Shown here one piece after another: positions 6,968 through 12,349 of a DNA stretch of 12,349 nt. Made by a program: the position numbers and the translations under genes. Within the stretch, counting starts at the first letter, position 1, and the number at the start of each line of letters is the position of its first letter. The stretch is from CALACW01 sp002431305 (GTDB lineage Bacteria; Bacillota; Clostridia; Oscillospirales; Acutalibacteraceae), in NCBI GenBank assembly GCA_937890355.1, contig CALACW010000116.1:1-12349 (forward strand). Reading direction: 5' to 3'. The notes below the pieces were generated by a model. That model saw nothing but the letters and a program-made list of their open reading frames with translations. It was not told the DNA's origin and did not search any database.

Positions 6968-8161
6968 ATGAACGTATACGCAGACAACGCCGCCACGACA
7001 AAGATGAGTCGTACGGCGATAGACGCTATGCTCCCCTATATGGAAACAATTTTCGGCAACCCGTCGAGTCTACACACGGTCGGACAGAAAGCAAACGAAG
7101 CTCTCTGCGACGCAAGAGAAAGAATCGCAAAGTGCCTCGGATGCGAAGCGAGAGAAATATATTTCACCTCGGGCGGAAGCGAGGCTGACAATCAGGCGAT
7201 TATATCCGCGGCAATGATAGGCGCGAAAAAGGGCAAAAAGCACATCATTTCAACGGCGTTTGAACATCACGCGGTTCTTCATACGCTTAAAAAACTCGAA
7301 AAACAGGGATTCGAAATCGAGCTTCTCGACGTCGGAGCAAAGGGAAACATCACACCCGAGCAGGTCGAAAAGGCGATAAGAGAGGACACTTGCCTCGTTA
7401 CGGTAATGTTCGCAAACAATGAGATAGGCTCGATTCTCCCCATTCCCGAAATCGGAAAGGTCTGCAAGGATAAGGGCGTTCTGTTCCACACCGACGCGGT
7501 TCAGGCCGCAGGTCACGAGCATATAAACGTTAAGGATATGAATATCGACATGCTCTCGCTGTCGGCTCATAAATTCCACGGACCTAAAGGTATCGGCGTT
7601 CTCTATGCAAGAAAGGGTATCAACCTTACGAATATTATCGAGGGCGGAGCCCAGGAGAGAGGCAAGAGAGGCGGAACCGAGAATATCCCCGCAATCATGG
7701 GCATGGCGGCGGCTCTTGAAGAGGCATGCGCAAACATTGACAAAAACAATGCCAAGGTATCCGCTTTAAGGGACAAGCTTATAAACGGACTTAAAAAGAT
7801 TCCGTATTCGACGCTCAACGGCGACGAGGTACACAGACTTGCGGGCAACGTAAGCTTCTGCTTCGAGGGTATCGAGGGCGAAAGCATACTTCTCCTGCTC
7901 GACGCCAACGGCATATGCGCTTCGTCGGGTTCTGCGTGCACGTCGGGTTCGCTCGAACCCAGCCACGTTCTGCTCGCTATCGGCAGACCGCACGAAATCG
8001 CTCACGGCTCGTTAAGACTTTCGCTGTGCGAAAACAACACCGAGGAGGAAATCGACTACATGCTCGACGTAATCCCCAAAGTTATCGACAGACTCCGTAA
8101 CATGTCACCCCTGTGGCGCGAAAAAGTCAACGGCGAAAAAGAATTTATTTTAGCTAAGTAA
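6968..8161 (+). CDS. iscS: Cysteine desulfurase IscS/NifS
   Basis: 397 residues. The start is fixed by AGGAGG (6955-6960) seven bases upstream of ATG 6968; an earlier in-frame codon at 6950 would place the ribosome site inside the gene. It is a PLP-dependent aminotransferase class V enzyme that removes sulfur from L-cysteine, giving alanine and an enzyme persulfide for Fe-S cluster assembly in the cytoplasm. Visible signatures are the PLP lysine K202 in SAHKFHGPKG, the active-site cysteine C324 in SSGSACTSGSLEPSH, the histidines H100-H101, N150 in FANNEIG and D176 in HTDAVQ. The S-G-S-A-C-T-S-G loop is typical of the IscS/NifS (group I) branch. It is first gene of the operon, 13 bp before iscU, and is controlled by the promoter and paired operators just upstream. 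Length is normal for the family. Confidence 0.96.
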   Translation: MNVYADNAATTKMSRTAIDAMLPYMETIFGNPSSLHTVGQKANEALCDARERIAKCLGCEAREIYFTSGGSEADNQAIISAAMIGAKKGKKHIISTAFEHHAVLHTLKKLEKQGFEIELLDVGAKGNITPEQVEKAIREDTCLVTVMFANNEIGSILPIPEIGKVCKDKGVLFHTDAVQAAGHEHINVKDMNIDMLSLSAHKFHGPKGIGVLYARKGINLTNIIEGGAQERGKRGGTENIPAIMGMAAALEEACANIDKNNAKVSALRDKLINGLKKIPYSTLNGDEVHRLAGNVSFCFEGIEGESILLLLDANGICASSGSACTSGSLEPSHVLLAIGRPHEIAHGSLRLSLCENNTEEEIDYMLDVIPKVIDRLRNMSPLWREKVNGEKEFILAK

Positions 8162-8174
8162 AGAGGTAATTAAA

Positions 8175-8573
8175 ATGGCATTATACAGCGAAAAGGTAAT
8201 GGATCACTTCACAAATCCCCGCAACGTAGGCGTTATTGAGAATGCCGACGGCGTAGGCGAGGTAGGCAACGCCGTATGCGGAGATATAATGAAAATATAT
8301 CTTAAAATAGACAACGATATTATAACGGACGTTAAATTTGAGACGTTCGGATGCGGTTCCGCAATCGCTTCAAGCTCCATGGCGACAGAGCTTATCAAGG
8401 GCAAACCCCTGTCGGAGGCTCTTACGCTTACGAATAAAGCTGTTGCCGAGGCTCTCGACGGACTTCCCGCGCATAAAATGCACTGCTCGGTTTTAGCAGA
8501 GGAAGCAATCAAGGCGGCAATCGAGGATTATTATAAGAAAAAAGGAATCACACCGCCCGTAACGGCGAAGTAA
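8175..8573 (+). CDS. iscU: Fe-S cluster scaffold protein IscU/NifU N-domain
   Basis: 132 residues, with AGAGG (8162-8166) before ATG 8175. It is the scaffold on which sulfur from IscS and iron are assembled into a cluster and passed to apoproteins. The three ligand cysteines are visible: C35 in GNAVCGD, C60 in FGCGSAIASSS and C104 in KMHCSVLAEEA. D37 follows the first cysteine, as in IscU proteins. There is no NifU-type ferredoxin or C-terminal Nfu domain. The LPPVK motif that HscA recognises in proteobacterial IscU is replaced by GLPAHKMHC, consistent with the absence of hscA/hscB nearby. It is almost certainly co-transcribed with iscS. No intrinsic terminator follows; repeat copy B begins 36 bp downstream. 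Confidence 0.96.
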   Translation: MALYSEKVMDHFTNPRNVGVIENADGVGEVGNAVCGDIMKIYLKIDNDIITDVKFETFGCGSAIASSSMATELIKGKPLSEALTLTNKAVAEALDGLPAHKMHCSVLAEEAIKAAIEDYYKKKGITPPVTAK

Positions 8574-8608
8574 ACAATACTTTACCGCTCTGAAACACAA
8601 ACAAAATA

Positions 8609-8760
8609 TGTAGGGGAAGACATTGTCTTCCCGGGGTAAAGGCAGAAAATTTTTAATTATGGTTTTACCTTCGGAAACCCGGAAATTTCATATTGCTGAC
8701 GCAATGTTATTATTAATATTCCTGCAAGTCTCATGCGGGAAGACAATGTCTTCCCCTACA
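8609..8760 (-). mobile_element. MITE-like palindrome-ended repeat element, copy B (inverted relative to copy A)
   Basis: A 152-bp non-coding element with near-perfect terminal inverted repeats of about 25 bp (TGTAGGGGAAGACATTGTCT and on). Each end contains a 19-nt palindrome with 9-bp arms (8614-8632 and 8737-8755). Inside, ATTGC-GTCA-GCAAT forms a small hairpin. It is the reverse complement of 96-245 with scattered substitutions. It sits between iscU and the Rrf2 gene, so if the three genes form one transcript, its hairpins lie in the message. No U-run follows either terminal hairpin on the plus strand, so it is not a conventional terminator. Confidence 0.8.
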
Positions 8761-8790
8761 AAAAAAATGTTTGCGCTTAAGAACGATAAA
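8759..8790 (-). repeat. Short 31-bp repeat, copy 2 (partner at 302-332)
   Basis: Read on the minus strand, TTTATCGTTCTTAAGCGC-AAACATTTTTTTTG matches 302-332 with few differences. Its last two bases overlap the end of repeat copy B. It lies in the upstream region of the Rrf2 gene. Confidence 0.55.
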
Positions 8791-8813
8791 TTATTTTTTT
8801 CGGGGTGTTTGTC

Positions 8814-9218
8814 ATGATGGTATCAACAAGAGGCCGATACGCTCTGCGCGTACTTCTCGACCTCATAATACACGACGACGGCGGTTACATCCCGATGAAG
8901 GATATAGCCAAACGTCAGAGTATATCACAAAAATATATGGAACAGATAATGCCCGCACTCACAAAAACCGGACTCGTCGAGGCGGTTCACGGCAAGGGCG
9001 GCGGTTATAAGCTGTCAAAATCTCCGTCGGAGTACCGTGTAGGGGAAATCCTGCGCGTAACCGAGGGCGACCTCGCGCCGGTAGCATGCGTTTCCGAAAA
9101 AACGGAGCCGTGCGAACACCGCGGACAGTGCAAAACCGCGAAAATGTGGGCGGAATTCAACAGGATTACGAACGAATATTTCGATTCGGTTAAACTTACC
9201 GACCTGCTCGAAAAATAA
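8814..9218 (+). CDS. iscR: Rrf2-family transcriptional regulator, IscR-like
   Basis: 134 residues, starting MMVSTRGRYALRV, the typical Rrf2 opening. ATG 8814 is preferred, with a weak GGGGTG site at 8802-8807; ATG 8817 is possible, and the GTG at 8805 would have no ribosome site. A winged helix-turn-helix spans about 27-54 (MKDIAKRQSISQKYMEQIM), with the wing at HGKGGGYKL. Three cysteines, C92, C100 and C106 (C-x7-C-x5-C), lie where IscR proteins hold a [2Fe-2S] cluster; E. coli IscR spaces them x5-x5. It probably senses cluster supply and represses iscSU through the two operators at 6865-6918. In many Clostridia this gene precedes iscS; here it follows iscU across a 240-bp gap filled mostly by repeat copy B. 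No ACCTA-N9-TAGGT site or convincing promoter lies directly upstream, so read-through from iscSU is likely. A CymR-like role is the alternative. Confidence 0.92.
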   Translation: MMVSTRGRYALRVLLDLIIHDDGGYIPMKDIAKRQSISQKYMEQIMPALTKTGLVEAVHGKGGGYKLSKSPSEYRVGEILRVTEGDLAPVACVSEKTEPCEHRGQCKTAKMWAEFNRITNEYFDSVKLTDLLEK

Positions 9219-9233
9219 ATCGAATAAAATATA

Positions 9234-9268
9234 AAATCGGAGCCGTATTAAACCGACGGCTCCGATTT
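9234..9268. terminator. Bidirectional terminator between convergent genes
   Basis: A perfect 13-bp inverted repeat (AAATCGGAGCCGT, 9-nt loop, ACGGCTCCGATTT) lies 16 bp after the Rrf2 stop and 60 bp past the nucleotidyltransferase stop. T-rich sequence follows in both directions (ATTTT on plus, ATATTTTATT on minus). It can serve both convergent genes. Confidence 0.85.
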
Positions 9269-9327
9269 ATTTTCGGGAATTTATATAATTTTCGATTCTG
9301 TATTCGGCAACGGTTCTTTTTTCATCC

Positions 9328-9669
9328 TCAGGCAATGAGTTTAACCCCCTCTTTTTCGATATTCATAAAGAAAGGATAGCTGTTTTTATATTTTTCATAC
9401 GTCGCACAATCCTGCAAAACAATAGACAGCACAACATTATTTGCCAAATCAACTTCAACGGAATAATCCGTCAGTTCCCTGCCGAAACGAGCCGTTTCCT
9501 CCGGTGAAATATCGGCTGTAATCATAACGTCAATATCGGATTCTTCATCATAATCCCCGCGGGCGTACGAACCGTAAAGGATAACCGAGCCGAGTCTGTC
9601 ACCGAAAAGCGACTTCGCTTTTTTTACAACGTCCGACATTACCGCGGACAATCGATTTTCAGTGCGCAT
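9328..9669 (-). CDS. Orphan MNT-type minimal nucleotidyltransferase
   Basis: 113 residues; GGAAG (9677-9681) lies 7 bases before the ATG. The DNA-polymerase-beta-like nucleotidyltransferase motif is clear: GSYARG at 33-38 and the metal-binding pair D45/D47 in SDIDVMI, with D74 (VEVDLAN) the likely third carboxylate. Such small proteins (MNT/MntA family) usually pair with a HEPN protein. In characterised HEPN-MNT toxin-antitoxin pairs, the MNT protein neutralises the HEPN RNase by attaching AMP to it. No HEPN gene is adjacent on either side: a terminator lies downstream and an RNA candidate upstream. It has its own promoter and terminator, so it is monocistronic. Function as an unpaired antitoxin or a stand-alone nucleotidyltransferase cannot be decided from this sequence. 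Confidence 0.9.
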   Translation of the reverse strand: MRTENRLSAVMSDVVKKAKSLFGDRLGSVILYGSYARGDYDEESDIDVMITADISPEETARFGRELTDYSVEVDLANNVVLSIVLQDCATYEKYKNSYPFFMNIEKEGVKLIA

Positions 9670-9710
9670 GCCGACACTTCCTTTACCTCATTTTTTATGT
9701 TTACGATTAT

Positions 9711-9739
9711 ATTATATACGAAAAAATTGATATTTTCAA
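9711..9739 (-). promoter_or_regulatory. Sigma-A promoter of the nucleotidyltransferase gene
   Basis: On the minus strand, TTGAAA (9739-9734), a 17-base spacer and TATAAT (9716-9711). The predicted start is near 9704, giving a leader of about 35 nt with a good ribosome site. This shows the gene does not depend on transcription from the RNA candidate upstream. Confidence 0.75.
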
Positions 9740-9743
9740 TATC
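9729..9743. promoter_or_regulatory. Palindrome over the -35 box of the nucleotidyltransferase promoter
   Basis: GATATT-TTC-AATATC, with perfect 6-bp arms, covers the -35 hexamer. The position suits an autorepressor or other operator. AT-rich palindromes can occur by chance, so this is a suggestion. Confidence 0.4.
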
Positions 9744-9840
9744 CTCACCGCAGACGAAAAAACATTTTTCAGTCTCTTTATTTTGGGGAATTCATATCCG
9801 GCTGATAGCCGTTTTATGTATAAGGTTTGAAAAAATGCAG

Positions 9841-9873
9841 AAAAAAAAGAGCTCCCGCACAAAACGGAATCTC
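9841..9873 (-). terminator. Intrinsic terminator of the RNA candidate
   Basis: On the minus strand the stem is GAG, one mismatch, then TTCCG pairing with CGGGA (one G-U) around loop TTTTGTG, closing with CTC, followed by eight consecutive T (9848-9841). The U-run makes this a good terminator despite the imperfect stem. Confidence 0.75.
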
Positions 9874-10016
9874 CGATTAGACATTTTCATTCGGCACAAG
9901 CCTAAGTCAGTCTGTGGAAACTGTCTGAAACCCTCGTTCAAAGCTCCGCAAACGTACGGAAAACTGACCCCGCCGTTTGTTTCAACACCGCGATAACAAT
10001 CCTGTTGTTATCTTGC
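9841..10016 (-). ncRNA. Candidate structured small RNA of about 176 nt, family not recognised
   Basis: A perfect consensus promoter (10023-10051) places the start near 10016, and a terminator with eight U ends transcription at about 9841. There is no convincing reading frame in between. The predicted fold on the minus strand starts with an 8-bp hairpin (GATAACAA / TTGTTATC, 9992-10012) a few bases from the start. Next is a stem CAAACG / CGTTTG (9949-9979) with an inner CGG/CCG. Its loop carries GTCAGT (9963-9968), complementary to ACTGAC at 9906-9911, a possible pseudoknot. A GGC/GCC mini-hairpin sits at 9893-9902. The downstream nucleotidyltransferase has its own promoter, so this looks like a free-standing RNA rather than a leader. 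6S RNA is a possible family on size and promoter strength, but I see no clear 6S long-hairpin fold. SRP RNA, tmRNA and RNase P RNA signatures are absent. Confidence 0.65.
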
Positions 10017-10022
10017 ACTTAC

Positions 10023-10051
10023 ATTATAAGCGAATACGTTTTGTTTGTCAA
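10023..10051 (-). promoter_or_regulatory. Perfect consensus sigma-A promoter driving the RNA candidate
   Basis: On the minus strand, TTGACA (10051-10046), a 17-base spacer and TATAAT (10028-10023): no mismatch in either box and optimal spacing. It is the strongest promoter in the window. A second TTGACA lies 22 bp further upstream (10073-10068) without a matching -10 box. Confidence 0.88.
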
Positions 10052-10121
10052 GAAAAATCAAATAACTTGTCAACAATACGATATCGCTTACATTTATATT
10101 ATATGCATAAATTTTAATTTG

Positions 10122-10772
10122 TTACATCAATTTCCTAAGTTTATCCGTTCTCGCGACGACAATAAGCCTTGAACCGGATGCGAGTTCGTCATTCGGGTCG
10201 ATATCGATATTGACCTCTCCTTTATTTTTTACGGCTACGACATTTAACGAATATTTTTCCCTCAAACGAAGCTGAACGAGACTTTTTCCGACCCATTCTT
10301 TTTTAACCTCCAGTTCGACTACCGATACGTCGTCGGATATCTCCGCCATATCGATAAATCCCGCAGACATCAAATTTTTAGCAAGTCTTACGCCCGACTC
10401 ATATTCGGGAATAAGAGCCTTGTCCGCGCCGGTTTTGAGCATGATTTTCCTGTGCATTTCGTCCTTACATTTAACAATGACCTCGCCCACGCCCGCATCC
10501 TTGCAGAGCATGGCAGTCATAACGCTCGCCTCAAAATTACCGCCCATGGCTATAACCGCAACGTCGATATTGGAAATTCCGAGCTTATCGAGAACGCCCG
10601 GGTCGGTGATATCCGCGCATTTGCACAGCGGAAGATACGCCGCTGCGTCCTCGACGGTTTCGGGATCCATATCGACGCACAGAACCTCCGCGCCGTTTCT
10701 GACAAGCTCGTCGGCAACCGCCCTGCCGTACCTGCCCAGCCCCAGAACGGCGTAATTTTTATGTAATTTCAT
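10122..10772 (-). CDS. ktrA: KtrA/TrkA-type RCK potassium-uptake gating subunit
   Basis: 216 residues. ATG 10772 is chosen because GGAG (10782-10785) lies 9 bases upstream; a TTG at 10787 would overlap the ribosome site. It is the cytoplasmic regulatory subunit that forms a ring under the KtrB channel and gates K+ uptake in response to nucleotides. RCK_N (about 4-125) shows the Rossmann loop GLGRYGRA (11-18) and acidic D34/D36 at the end of beta-2, for ATP/NAD(H)-type binding. RCK_C (about 140-216) has VVELEVKKEWVGKSLVQLRLREKYSLNVV, a domain that binds cyclic di-AMP in several Firmicutes KtrA proteins; binding here is inferred. Length matches the single-RCK KtrA class and not the double-RCK enterobacterial TrkA. 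It lies 137 bp downstream of ktrB on the same strand, probably one operon. No clear intrinsic terminator follows. Confidence 0.93.
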   Translation of the reverse strand: MKLHKNYAVLGLGRYGRAVADELVRNGAEVLCVDMDPETVEDAAAYLPLCKCADITDPGVLDKLGISNIDVAVIAMGGNFEASVMTAMLCKDAGVGEVIVKCKDEMHRKIMLKTGADKALIPEYESGVRLAKNLMSAGFIDMAEISDDVSVVELEVKKEWVGKSLVQLRLREKYSLNVVAVKNKGEVNIDIDPNDELASGSRLIVVARTDKLRKLM

Positions 10773-10809
10773 AATCAACAACTCCAAAAATAGTACAATT
10801 TATAATACT

Positions 10810-10825
10810 AAATCCGTCAGGATTT
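10810..10825 (-). other. Small hairpin in the ktrB-ktrA junction
   Basis: AAATCC / GGATTT with a four-base loop, 6-bp stem, about 38 nt before the ktrA start. There is no U-run, so it is not a terminator. It may be part of the composite junction repeat at 10796-10909. Confidence 0.4.
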
Positions 10826-10832
10826 GCATCGA

Positions 10833-10871
10833 CACTTTTCACTCTTCATTCTTCACTATTCTCTATTCACT
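10833..10871. repeat. Degenerate heptanucleotide tandem repeat
   Basis: Five and a half units in exact 7-bp register: CACTTTT, CACTCTT, CATTCTT, CACTATT, CTCTATT, CACT. It is non-coding, in the ktrB-ktrA gap. On the minus strand (the mRNA sense) it is purine-rich (AGTGAAx). Confidence 0.7.
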
Positions 10872-10872
10872 G

Positions 10873-10909
10873 CAATAATTTATCGAAACTGCAGTTCGAT
10901 AAATTATTG
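10873..10909 (-). other. 15-bp stem-loop immediately after the ktrB stop codon
   Basis: CAATAATTTATCGAA (10873-10887), a 7-base loop, TTCGATAAATTATTG (10895-10909). The stem starts at the base next to the ktrB stop codon. No U-run follows on the minus strand, so it is not a standard terminator. It could stabilise the ktrB 3' end or partly attenuate ktrA expression. Confidence 0.6.
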
Positions 10910-12271
10910 TTATCCGACGCTTATTTCTTCTTCCGGATTCTTTACCGAATTCGAATTTTTCGTCCTGCCCGTAAGCGCGACCGCAAAAGAAACGGGGCCT
11001 ACCCTGCCGAAATACATCGTCATTATAACTATAATCTTTCCCAAAACGGACAGCGTCGGCGTAAAGTCACGGCTGAGTCCGACCGTCGCCGCCGCGGAGA
11101 CCGTCTCGTAAATAACATCTATCGGCTCCCCTGCGCTGACAAATGCGAGAAGAACGGCCGAAGCAAACGCCGTAATAAAAGAAAAGCACGTAACGGCGGC
11201 CGCCTTTTTAATATACACATCGGCGATTTTGCGGTTAAAAACATCCGTCGAATTCTTATTTTTAATAACGGAAAACGCCGTCGACACGAGCACCGCCGCA
11301 GTGACCGTCTTGATTCCGCCCGCAGTTCCGACGGGCGAACCGCCTATAAACATCAATATAAGCGACAAAAACGACGACGACGGCGTTAAAGCTTTCTGAT
11401 TTACCGTAAAAAATCCCGCCGTTCTCGTCGTAACCGACTGAAAAAACGAAGCCTGAATCTTGCCGAACAGCGAAAAATTGCCTATTGTCTCGGGATTATC
11501 GTATTCGAATATAAAGAATCCGAGCGCACCCGAAAAAATCAGAAAAGCAGTCGCAGTCAGCGCGATTTTGCTGTGAAGCGTAAGGCGGGAGAAAAATCTT
11601 CTGCGATTCTGCCCTCTCATTATTTTAAAAACCCTTATAAAATCCCACCATACGACGTAGCCGATTCCGCCGAACACGATAAGCAGGCACGTTGTCAGAT
11701 TGACGAGCGGATTGAGCGCGTAACGGCTCAGACTGTCCGGGGCGATAATATCGATACCCGCGTTGCAGAACGCCGAAACCGAATTAAAAACAGCGATCCA
11801 TATTCCTTTTAATCCGAAATCGCGGACAAATACCGGCATGTACATAAGCGCGCCGACGCCCTCGACGAGAAACGTGCCGTACACGACTTTTTTTACAAAA
11901 GCGGAAAGCCCGGAGAGCGTGTTTAAATTAAACGCCTCGCTGATTCTGATATGTTCACTCAGTCCCGCTTTGCGGTGCGCCGCGGACATAAACCACGACA
12001 CAACGCCGACCACGCCGAGACCCCCTATTTGAATTAAAATAAGGATAACAACGTGACCGAACGTGCTCCACGTCGAAAACGTCGGAACCGTGACAAGTCC
12101 TGTAACACACGAAGCGGTCGCCGCAGTGAAAAGCGCGTCGATATATTTAACCCTTACTCCGTCGGCGGAGCTTATCGGCATGGATAAAAGTACGCTTCCG
12201 ATTATAATTATTATAAAAAATCCTATCAATATATATTGCGTCGGACGAATGTTTATCTTTTTTCTTTTCAT
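10910..12271 (-). CDS. ktrB: KtrB/TrkH-type potassium channel-like transporter subunit
   Basis: 453 residues. ATG 12271 is chosen because TGAGG lies 8 bases upstream; an extended frame upstream adds 20 residues without a ribosome site. It is the membrane pore that takes up K+, energised or modulated through the RCK partner encoded next. The four pseudo-repeats of the selectivity filter are visible: ASCVTGL (G58), AFCNAGI (G172), TRTAGFF (G286) and ATVGLS (G398). The conserved intramembrane-loop motif GGSPVGTAGGIKT (310-322) is also present. About eight transmembrane helices plus pore helices are expected and seen as hydrophobic blocks (11-30, 72-95, 126-146, 187-210, 232-255, 300-320, 354-380, 410-432). 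Glycine at each filter position suits K+ or mixed K+/Na+ selectivity. It is the first gene of the ktrB-ktrA unit. Confidence 0.95.
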   Translation of the reverse strand: MKRKKINIRPTQYILIGFFIIIIIGSVLLSMPISSADGVRVKYIDALFTAATASCVTGLVTVPTFSTWSTFGHVVILILIQIGGLGVVGVVSWFMSAAHRKAGLSEHIRISEAFNLNTLSGLSAFVKKVVYGTFLVEGVGALMYMPVFVRDFGLKGIWIAVFNSVSAFCNAGIDIIAPDSLSRYALNPLVNLTTCLLIVFGGIGYVVWWDFIRVFKIMRGQNRRRFFSRLTLHSKIALTATAFLIFSGALGFFIFEYDNPETIGNFSLFGKIQASFFQSVTTRTAGFFTVNQKALTPSSSFLSLILMFIGGSPVGTAGGIKTVTAAVLVSTAFSVIKNKNSTDVFNRKIADVYIKKAAAVTCFSFITAFASAVLLAFVSAGEPIDVIYETVSAAATVGLSRDFTPTLSVLGKIIVIMTMYFGRVGPVSFAVALTGRTKNSNSVKNPEEEISVG

Positions 12272-12290
12272 TATAAAAACCTCAAAGTAA

Positions 12291-12299
12291 ATTATATCA
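12291..12299 (-). promoter_or_regulatory. Extended -10 promoter for ktrB-ktrA
   Basis: On the minus strand TGA-TATAAT: a perfect -10 (12296-12291) with the TGN extension. The sequence 17 bases upstream (ATGAAA) is a weak -35, which an extended -10 tolerates. The predicted leader is only about 13 nt, so there is no room for a riboswitch such as the cyclic di-AMP class. Confidence 0.55.
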
Positions 12300-12349
12300 C
12301 TGTAAACAAAGTTTTTCATTATGTTTATCATGTAATATTATCTGAAAAA

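Noticed and set aside
9697..9996. 99-codon open frame on the plus strand in the gap
   Set aside because: It runs antisense through the nucleotidyltransferase promoter and the RNA candidate, has low-complexity composition and no ribosome site.
9841..10016. SRP RNA, tmRNA or RNase P RNA at the RNA locus
   Set aside because: Length and the expected conserved motifs do not fit. 6S RNA is left open because size and promoter fit, but the fold does not clearly match.
10080..10121. Terminator after ktrA
   Set aside because: Only an AT-only weak inverted repeat (ATTTAT / ATAAAT) is visible, with no GC stem or U-run.

Overview
The window reads as chromosomal DNA of a Gram-positive anaerobe of the class Clostridia, probably a gut Oscillospirales/Ruminococcaceae-type bacterium. 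Four things point there: strong GGAGG-type ribosome sites; a stripped-down IscS-IscU-Rrf2 iron-sulfur locus with no HscAB or ferredoxin; a KtrAB-type potassium system; and a giant secreted protein built from InlB-type repeats and tandem C-x9-C-x2-C modules, an architecture common in that group. The assignment is an inference from gene content. No rRNA, tRNA or CRISPR array was seen.

Layout. 1-410 has no confident gene. It holds the possible tail of a broken transposase, copy A of a 150-bp palindrome-ended repeat element, and a strong terminator. 411-6623 (minus) encodes a 2,070-residue secreted modular protein. 6624-6967 is the divergent control region. On its right side is a near-consensus sigma-A promoter for iscS, bracketed by two copies of a 19-bp operator (ACCTA-N9-TAGGT). 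6968-8573 (plus) is iscS-iscU. 8609-8760 is copy B of the repeat element, in the opposite orientation to copy A. 8814-9218 (plus) is an Rrf2/IscR-like regulator with three cysteines. A bidirectional terminator at 9234-9268 separates it from a convergent orphan MNT-type nucleotidyltransferase (9328-9669, minus).

9670-10121 looks like a plain intergenic gap but contains a candidate structured RNA gene on the minus strand. It has a perfect TTGACA-N17-TATAAT promoter, a stable 5' hairpin, a possible pseudoknot and a terminator with eight U. I could not assign it to a family, and it is the best candidate here for something undescribed. From 10122 to the right edge (minus) lie ktrB (TrkH-type channel subunit) and ktrA (RCK gating subunit), separated by a 137-bp junction with a 15-bp stem-loop at the ktrB stop codon and a heptanucleotide repeat.

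How the genes work together. IscS supplies sulfur and IscU is the cluster scaffold. The Rrf2 protein probably senses cluster supply and represses iscSU through the paired operators. KtrB and KtrA form one potassium uptake complex. The giant surface protein, the nucleotidyltransferase and the RNA have no evident functional tie to these modules.
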